Assembly (NCBI GenBank): GCA_026387215.1
Contig: JAPLMC010000033.1
Span: 2,760 to 12,667, forward strand
Length of the DNA: 9,908 nt
Origin: Candidatus Omnitrophota bacterium
Lineage (GTDB): Bacteria; Omnitrophota; Gorgyraeia; Gorgyraeales; Gorgyraeaceae
Direction: 5' to 3'
Below are positions 4,861-9,908 of this stretch, in pieces. The translations under genes and the position numbers were made by a program. Numbering within the stretch: position 1 is the first letter of the stretch; each line of letters begins with the position of its first letter. The notes beneath the pieces are model-generated. The model was given only the letters and a program-made list of their open reading frames with translations. It was not told the DNA's origin and did not search any database.

Positions 4861-5466
4861 TTGATAAAAGTAACATTGTTGAAATGTCTGTGGATGATAA
4901 TTTTCGGATTAATGATCATGGGATGCAGCCATAAGCCGGATATGCATACTGCAAAAGATATTATAAAGATTATAGATTTCAAACTCTCGCCAAGTGAATC
5001 AAAAATTGCATTTTCTGCAATAACTCCAATTGGAAATCTTGATATCTGGGTAGTAGATTTGGACGGCAAAAACCTAAAAAAACTTACTTTTCAGGACCGC
5101 TCGCCTACAAATCGCATAGCAAAATTTTTCAAAAGATACCGCTGGAGGAATTTTTTTGAAATAGATATGCTCTATCCTAAATGGACTAGCTATGAAAGAG
5201 TGGCGTTTTGCCAGCAGCTATCAAAAACTGATATGTGGAGTACGTGTACCGTTAGTAGGAGATATTGGACAATTAATTTCGACGGCACAGATAAAAAACC
5301 GCAAACAGATTTAGATAAAATTATACAAAGAGAACAGCCCACGCCTGTAAGTAAGTCTAAGTTCTCAGACCAGTCAGAAAAATACAAAGTGAAAATACTT
5401 CTAAAAAATGACGATCTCTTGATTTTGAAAGATGGAGAAACTTCTTTTAAAAGATTAATTCAATAG
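4861..5466 (+). CDS. Putative lipoprotein with two TolB-like (PD40) beta-propeller repeats
   Basis: The N-terminus is a lipoprotein signal: K3 and K8, then a hydrophobic stretch and the lipobox IMGC with C22 as the lipidated cysteine. Serine follows it, so an Asp-type inner-membrane retention signal is absent and export to the outer membrane is likely. Two repeats resemble those of TolB: LSPSESKIAFSA with DIWVVDLDGKNLKKLT (about 41-76), and YPKWTSYERVAF with YWTINFDGTDKKPQT (about 105-150). Two blades are too few to close a propeller, so the protein is either a truncated relative or pairs with something else. Function is unknown. The TTG start at 4861 has no clear Shine-Dalgarno; the alternative ATG at 4894 would leave a signal without positive charge. 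It lies 9 bp after the HTH gene and may rely on coupled translation. Confidence 0.65.
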   Translation: MIKVTLLKCLWMIIFGLMIMGCSHKPDMHTAKDIIKIIDFKLSPSESKIAFSAITPIGNLDIWVVDLDGKNLKKLTFQDRSPTNRIAKFFKRYRWRNFFEIDMLYPKWTSYERVAFCQQLSKTDMWSTCTVSRRYWTINFDGTDKKPQTDLDKIIQREQPTPVSKSKFSDQSEKYKVKILLKNDDLLILKDGETSFKRLIQ

Positions 5467-5550
5467 AGAACGTATTTAATTTTTGTTATTGCTCACTTTC
5501 GGATTTTTGCAATGGCAAAATATAAATTAAAAATATAACGAAATTGTTTT
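5467..5550. other. 84-bp AT-rich spacer before the large secreted-protein gene
   Basis: The spacer holds a weak hairpin, TTTTGC (5505-5510) with GCAAAA (5515-5520) around an AATG loop. TATAAA (5521-5526) and TATAAC (5534-5539) could serve as -10 elements but lack a good -35 at proper spacing. No Shine-Dalgarno is visible before ATG 5551. Whether the large gene has its own promoter or reads through from the lipoprotein gene cannot be settled. Confidence 0.35.
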
Positions 5551-8500
5551 ATGAAGCTGACTATTTATTCAGCAGTAGTCCTGTCATTAACTTTCTTTGC
5601 AGGTAATATTTTTGCGCTAAATGAACCTGGCGAATCTTTTACTGTTGAAAGCACCAAAGGCGCAAAAATAAATTTTTATTGTTATGAAAGCGCTACGTAT
5701 AATATAAAAGAGAAACCCGTATTATTAGTACATGGTTTTAACTCTAGCGGAGAAGTATGGAGCGATAAGAATAAAAATTATGTAAAAAAATTAAACGAGC
5801 GCGGCTATGATGTGATTGTAGTTGACATGCGAGGAAACGCAGTTGATATAAATGGAGATCATAAGATAGACGCGCCTATGGTTGGAGATTCGTGGGGTTA
5901 TGGCGCAAGCGACTTAGGTGATGATGTAGGCGTAGCGTTAAAAGAAGGGATGGATTATCTAAACAAGAATCTTCCTAATAGAAATTATAAAAAAGCAGAT
6001 GTAATAACACATTCTACAGGCGCTCTTGCGGTAACAGCGTATTCACGCTCATTTGGGCTAGTCACTTATAGGGATAATATAGGAACAATAATAGAACTTG
6101 CCCCTCCCAACAATGGCTCTACCAGCCTTGTAGCAAATGTTAAAAATATTCTCGGCATAATTCCTTCGGTTTTTACCCAAAGTGTAGCTGCATATCAATA
6201 CGCACTGGAAATGTCCGGTAATAAAATTTGGATACCTGGCAGCCGCATGGAATCTGAAAACCTGAGAAAAGAATTATCCCCGGATAGTATGTTTTTAAAA
6301 AGTATCCAAGATCTTGGACCTGATAAGCGCATAAAGACATTTATTGCAATTGGCAACGAAGACTGGGTTGTAGGCGACTGGAGCCCTGTAATAGGAAAAA
6401 GAGATGACATAGGATATGAATATTTTCTGGGCATGGATCATTTTAATTTCTGCAATAGTGATACAGCTCTGACGGCAATTCTCGATAAGCTGGAGAAAGG
6501 CGACGAAAGCGTTTTTTTCAAAAAGTCCAAGCCTTATAAAAATAAACAATTGGCATTTTTGTCAGGTCCTGGCATAGATCATCCTGACGATACATTTGAT
6601 ACAATAGATTTTGCAAAAGGCATAGACATTAGCCCTAGAAAACTTTTTGTTTTATTCCTCAGGATTGCTGCTAGGAAAAATAAAACTTATCTGATGAAAT
6701 ACTGGGAAATATTGACTCTATTTGAAGACGCTCAATTGGAAATCTCAACAGGCGTTAGCGTAGACGATGTCATTAATAAATGGGAAGATGTTTTGGGCCA
6801 GAAAAATAAACTCCTCCAGAATTATTATATGTATGCGTTCAGGGAATATCTGGAATCGCCAGATGTGTCCATATTGGCAAATGGTTATTATAATGAGATG
6901 AGAAAGTTAATAATAGAAAAGATTGGCGAGCCAGTCAGGATTATAGACCATACATTTGAACCTTATTTATTGGATGAACAAAAGGTCATGGTAATTCCTA
7001 CGGGCGGACTCTCAGGCCTTGCGCACTCAGCAATATTTAAAAACAAACTTTCGGAATATGTAAAAAATGGTGGGGTTGTTGTATGTTTTGCCCAGCAGTA
7101 CGGCTATGATTTTAACGCTCTTCCTGGAGGAAAAATAAATGCATATGGCTGGCAGGAAGACGCGTCTTGTTATACAAAAGCCGCTTATATTGAAAATTTT
7201 CACCAGATACTAAGTTCGCAAGATAAATCATATCCTGATATAAAACTGGACGGATATTTTACGGATTATCCTGATGGCACCACGGTTTTACTTAGAAGGT
7301 CAAAGAATCAGATGCCCGCAGTGCTTATGTATAATTTTGGCAAAGGCGTTGTTGTGGCTGCGTCTATTTATTCAGACTGGGGTTATTTAAATGGCCAGGC
7401 AAGCCTTTCAGAGATTAACCTTGTCAGGGATCTTTTGCGATGGGCAAAATCCGGCAAAAACTTGCCAGAATATAAAACTGGCGAAAGTTTTGAGAGCCCA
7501 ATTCAGGTAAACAGAGATTTTAGCAAGATAGAAATGATCTTAAAGTCTCCCGAAGGCGAAATTTTAGAGAAAAACATTTCAAGCGAAGCAGTGTATAAAC
7601 TTGGCCTGGCTCTGGAGAAACCAGGGATCTATTTTGTGGACTATATTCTTTATGGTACTGACTTCAAAATTATTCAGCCCCAGACAGAAGGGATTTATTT
7701 TTCTTTTGCCAAGCCCCTGCCAGGTCTTTTGCAAAATTCTGATTTTACTTTTGATATAACAAGCGACAGCGAGAATTATATCTCAGGCAATGTAGCGACA
7801 TTTACATTCCATATAAGAAATAATACTAACAGGGATGAGTCAATAAGATATAAAGCAACGCTTCAGCATCATAAAATCGAATATAATGACATGGTCACAG
7901 TCCCTGCCAATAAGGCGATCTTGTTTGATAAGAAAATAATTGTTAGTTCGACAGACCTGTTGAGTTCTTATTTTTATTCTTCGCAGAATGTTTTTATAGG
8001 CAAAGCGGAACGAGGCATTAATGTTTTTGATTCGAGTTTAGATGTGGAAATATCTGTAGATAAAGAACAGTATTTATCGGGAGAAACAGTGTCAATATCT
8101 GCAGACATTAAAAACAAAACTAATGCTGCGCTTAATATTTTAACTATCCTGGATATAACCGATTCTAGTAATAAGCAGATTTATTACAGCTCTTCGGAAA
8201 TTAAATTAGCTGAGTTCAGCTCCTGCCCCTTGTCTCAGAATTTTGTAATGCCGGAGGATGTTTCGAAAGGAATCTGCAAAGCCAGGCTTAGTGCATTTTC
8301 AAATTCTAGGCTTGTTGGATTTAAGAGCATATACTTTGAAGGCCCAGAGCTTTTAATTGATGACGGAGAAGAAACAGATATAGACTCTTATGCTGCTCCT
8401 GGCCTAAACACGGATTTAATTATAAATATGGAAAATAATTATCCTAAGAATAAACTTATATCTGCGAGTGTCAAAATCAGAAATATTGGAGAAATGATAG

Positions 8501-9908
8501 AAAAAAGCTCTATTGATATCAAAGTTTTTCAGGAAATGAAAACATGGGACTTATACGGGATAGTAAAGGATAATAGCGGAGCTATTATAAAAGGCGCTAC
8601 GGTAGAAGGCGTTTATACAAATAAAGACGGCAAATACAGACTAAAAGGTATTGATAAAGGCCAGAGGGTTATTAATATAAAAGCCCAGGGGTTCGACATT
8701 GTTTCAAAAAGTATTGAAATCTTTCCAGGAGATAATAACTTGGATGTAAATCTAACCCCTTCAAAATATGGAAACTTATCAGGCGTTATCGAGAATTCAA
8801 TAGGCTCTATCATTACATTAGAGCCTGTGAGCGTTGCCAGTTCAGATGCGTCAAACAGATTTGGCGTAACTTCAGGCGATGGTCTATTTAAATTCAGATA
8901 TTTGCCTATCGGGAATTATCTTTTGGCTGAGTCCCCCGGAGGGATATTAAAAAATATACAAATAAACGAAGGCGAAAATATTTTTAACGATATATTGGAT
9001 CCATCTGTATATAGGAATTTTCAAGAGATGGAGTCTAACAGCGCTTTTACAAACGCAAACGAGATAGAGTTAAATTCCAGAATACATGGCAAAATCTACA
9101 ATGCTGGAGACGAAGACTTTTTTAAATTCGATATTCTTGAAAAAGGTATTTTGTATATAAAAATGTACGAGGTGCCGCAGGGCCTGAGGCCTTCCATAAA
9201 GATATACGATCTTTCTATTCCAGGCAGGATAGTCTCTTCGAAAGGCGGCTCCGCTAACGAAAAAATAATTCTAGAAACTGAATTTGACAAGCCAGGTTTG
9301 TATTGTCTTTTAGCAAGAGACTGGTATGGGAATGTTTCTTTGGCTGACAGCTATTCTTTAAATTTTAATTTTATAAAAACTCTAGACGCATATGAGCCTA
9401 ATGAAACTAAAGAAACTGCGAGTCTTGTTGACTTTGGAGAAAATTACTTTGCCACAATTGCGGTAAAAGCAGATTCGGATTTTTATAAATTATCCATACC
9501 TGACGCTGGCAAAATAACAGTTTATTTAAAAGACATGCCGAGTAATATAAGGCCTTACATGAAACTTTATAGGGATTCTGGGCAGTGCATTGATATAAAA
9601 GGTGGCATGGCCGGAGAGGACGTTGCTATGGAATTCGAAACAGCTAGTCCATCTAATTATTATATTCAGGTCTATGATAGGTACAACAGTGAGAGTTCTT
9701 TTTTAAGATACAGGCTCATTACAGTGTATACCCCGGCCGATCAATATTTCAGCAGCGATTTCTCATGTTTTCAAAAACACGAAGAAATTTCTAACATAGA
9801 AAATGAATTGGTGGTTAATTTTGAAATTCCGCCCATTTCAGAAAAAGGAAAATATTATATAGAGACGGTATTCAAATCTTCTATTTCGCAGGAGACAGCG
9901 AAGCTTAT
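5551..9908 (+). CDS. Giant secreted multidomain protein with N-terminal lipase-like domain (3' end outside the window)
   Basis: No stop appears in 1452 codons to the window edge. An in-frame TAA at 5536 makes ATG 5551 the first possible start. Residues 1-22 form a signal peptide ending NIFA. Residues about 30-310 look like an alpha/beta-hydrolase of the lipase/PGAP1 type: VHG at 60-62, nucleophile S155 in T-H-S-T-G (the first glycine of GxSxG is replaced), APPNNGS downstream, likely acid D271 and likely base H297. Residues about 455-632 resemble a class I glutamine-amidotransferase-like fold (VMVIPTGGLSGL, then KNGGVVVCFAQQYGYDF), probably non-catalytic. Ig/CARDB-like domains fill about 720-990, carboxypeptidase-regulatory-like domains about 998-1070 and 1073-1130, and PPC-like domains about 1158-1275 and 1279-1392. 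The rest starts another Ig-like domain. The protein is probably cell-surface or secreted; the substrate is unknown. Confidence 0.85.
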   Translation, partial: MKLTIYSAVVLSLTFFAGNIFALNEPGESFTVESTKGAKINFYCYESATYNIKEKPVLLVHGFNSSGEVWSDKNKNYVKKLNERGYDVIVVDMRGNAVDINGDHKIDAPMVGDSWGYGASDLGDDVGVALKEGMDYLNKNLPNRNYKKADVITHSTGALAVTAYSRSFGLVTYRDNIGTIIELAPPNNGSTSLVANVKNILGIIPSVFTQSVAAYQYALEMSGNKIWIPGSRMESENLRKELSPDSMFLKSIQDLGPDKRIKTFIAIGNEDWVVGDWSPVIGKRDDIGYEYFLGMDHFNFCNSDTALTAILDKLEKGDESVFFKKSKPYKNKQLAFLSGPGIDHPDDTFDTIDFAKGIDISPRKLFVLFLRIAARKNKTYLMKYWEILTLFEDAQLEISTGVSVDDVINKWEDVLGQKNKLLQNYYMYAFREYLESPDVSILANGYYNEMRKLIIEKIGEPVRIIDHTFEPYLLDEQKVMVIPTGGLSGLAHSAIFKNKLSEYVKNGGVVVCFAQQYGYDFNALPGGKINAYGWQEDASCYTKAAYIENFHQILSSQDKSYPDIKLDGYFTDYPDGTTVLLRRSKNQMPAVLMYNFGKGVVVAASIYSDWGYLNGQASLSEINLVRDLLRWAKSGKNLPEYKTGESFESPIQVNRDFSKIEMILKSPEGEILEKNISSEAVYKLGLALEKPGIYFVDYILYGTDFKIIQPQTEGIYFSFAKPLPGLLQNSDFTFDITSDSENYISGNVATFTFHIRNNTNRDESIRYKATLQHHKIEYNDMVTVPANKAILFDKKIIVSSTDLLSSYFYSSQNVFIGKAERGINVFDSSLDVEISVDKEQYLSGETVSISADIKNKTNAALNILTILDITDSSNKQIYYSSSEIKLAEFSSCPLSQNFVMPEDVSKGICKARLSAFSNSRLVGFKSIYFEGPELLIDDGEETDIDSYAAPGLNTDLIINMENNYPKNKLISASVKIRNIGEMIEKSSIDIKVFQEMKTWDLYGIVKDNSGAIIKGATVEGVYTNKDGKYRLKGIDKGQRVINIKAQGFDIVSKSIEIFPGDNNLDVNLTPSKYGNLSGVIENSIGSIITLEPVSVASSDASNRFGVTSGDGLFKFRYLPIGNYLLAESPGGILKNIQINEGENIFNDILDPSVYRNFQEMESNSAFTNANEIELNSRIHGKIYNAGDEDFFKFDILEKGILYIKMYEVPQGLRPSIKIYDLSIPGRIVSSKGGSANEKIILETEFDKPGLYCLLARDWYGNVSLADSYSLNFNFIKTLDAYEPNETKETASLVDFGENYFATIAVKADSDFYKLSIPDAGKITVYLKDMPSNIRPYMKLYRDSGQCIDIKGGMAGEDVAMEFETASPSNYYIQVYDRYNSESSFLRYRLITVYTPADQYFSSDFSCFQKHEEISNIENELVVNFEIPPISEKGKYYIETVFKSSISQETAKL

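Noticed and set aside
6195..6549. Minus-strand frames within the lipase-like gene
   Set aside because: They overlap the hydrolase active-site region of the long + strand frame and look like antisense shadows.
8613..9290. Minus-strand frames in the C-terminal half of the large gene
   Set aside because: They are short, without domains, and opposite the clear carboxypeptidase-regulatory and PPC-like repeats.

Overview
The window is AT-rich bacterial DNA, and every well-supported gene lies on the + strand. The mix of genes (PilZ protein, hom, thrC, a REP-associated tyrosine transposase with its palindromes, a TolB-like lipoprotein fragment and a giant secreted multidomain protein with a predicted signal peptide) suggests a diderm environmental bacterium of the kind found in metagenome bins, such as Omnitrophota. 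That placement is inference only: no rRNA or other marker is present.

Region 1 (1-3257) is a housekeeping block. A promoter at 142-170 precedes a complete tRNA-Pro(GGG) with encoded CCA at 218-294. A PilZ-domain gene follows, overlapping hom (homoserine dehydrogenase) by 8 bases. A short spacer with a strong GC-rich palindrome and a degenerate tandem copy of it separates hom from thrC (threonine synthase). hom and thrC supply the homoserine-forming and final steps of threonine synthesis. The homoserine kinase that should act between them is not in the window. The unit ends at a palindrome followed by a T-rich tract, which looks like a Rho-independent terminator.

Region 2 (about 3194-4410) is a transposase/palindrome neighbourhood. 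Four copies of one roughly 48-bp palindrome (R1-R4) surround a RAYT-type HUH transposase gene. R3 sits just upstream of its ribosome binding site, and R4, in inverted orientation, begins at the base after its stop codon. R1, the outermost copy, doubles as the thrC terminator. Between R2 and R3 lies an odd leader with a second strong Shine-Dalgarno, two tiny overlapping ORFs and two small hairpins.

Region 3 (4411-9908) is an accessory block: a small XRE-type HTH regulator, a lipoprotein with two TolB-like repeats starting 9 bp after it, and an ORF that begins at 5551 and stays open to the end of the window (1452 codons seen). This last gene encodes a secreted protein with an N-terminal alpha/beta-hydrolase (lipase-like) domain, a glutamine-amidotransferase-like domain, several Ig/CARDB-like domains, two carboxypeptidase-regulatory-like domains and two PPC-like domains. 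It is the largest gene in the window. The order regulator, lipoprotein, surface hydrolase may reflect a functional link, but nothing in the sequence proves it.
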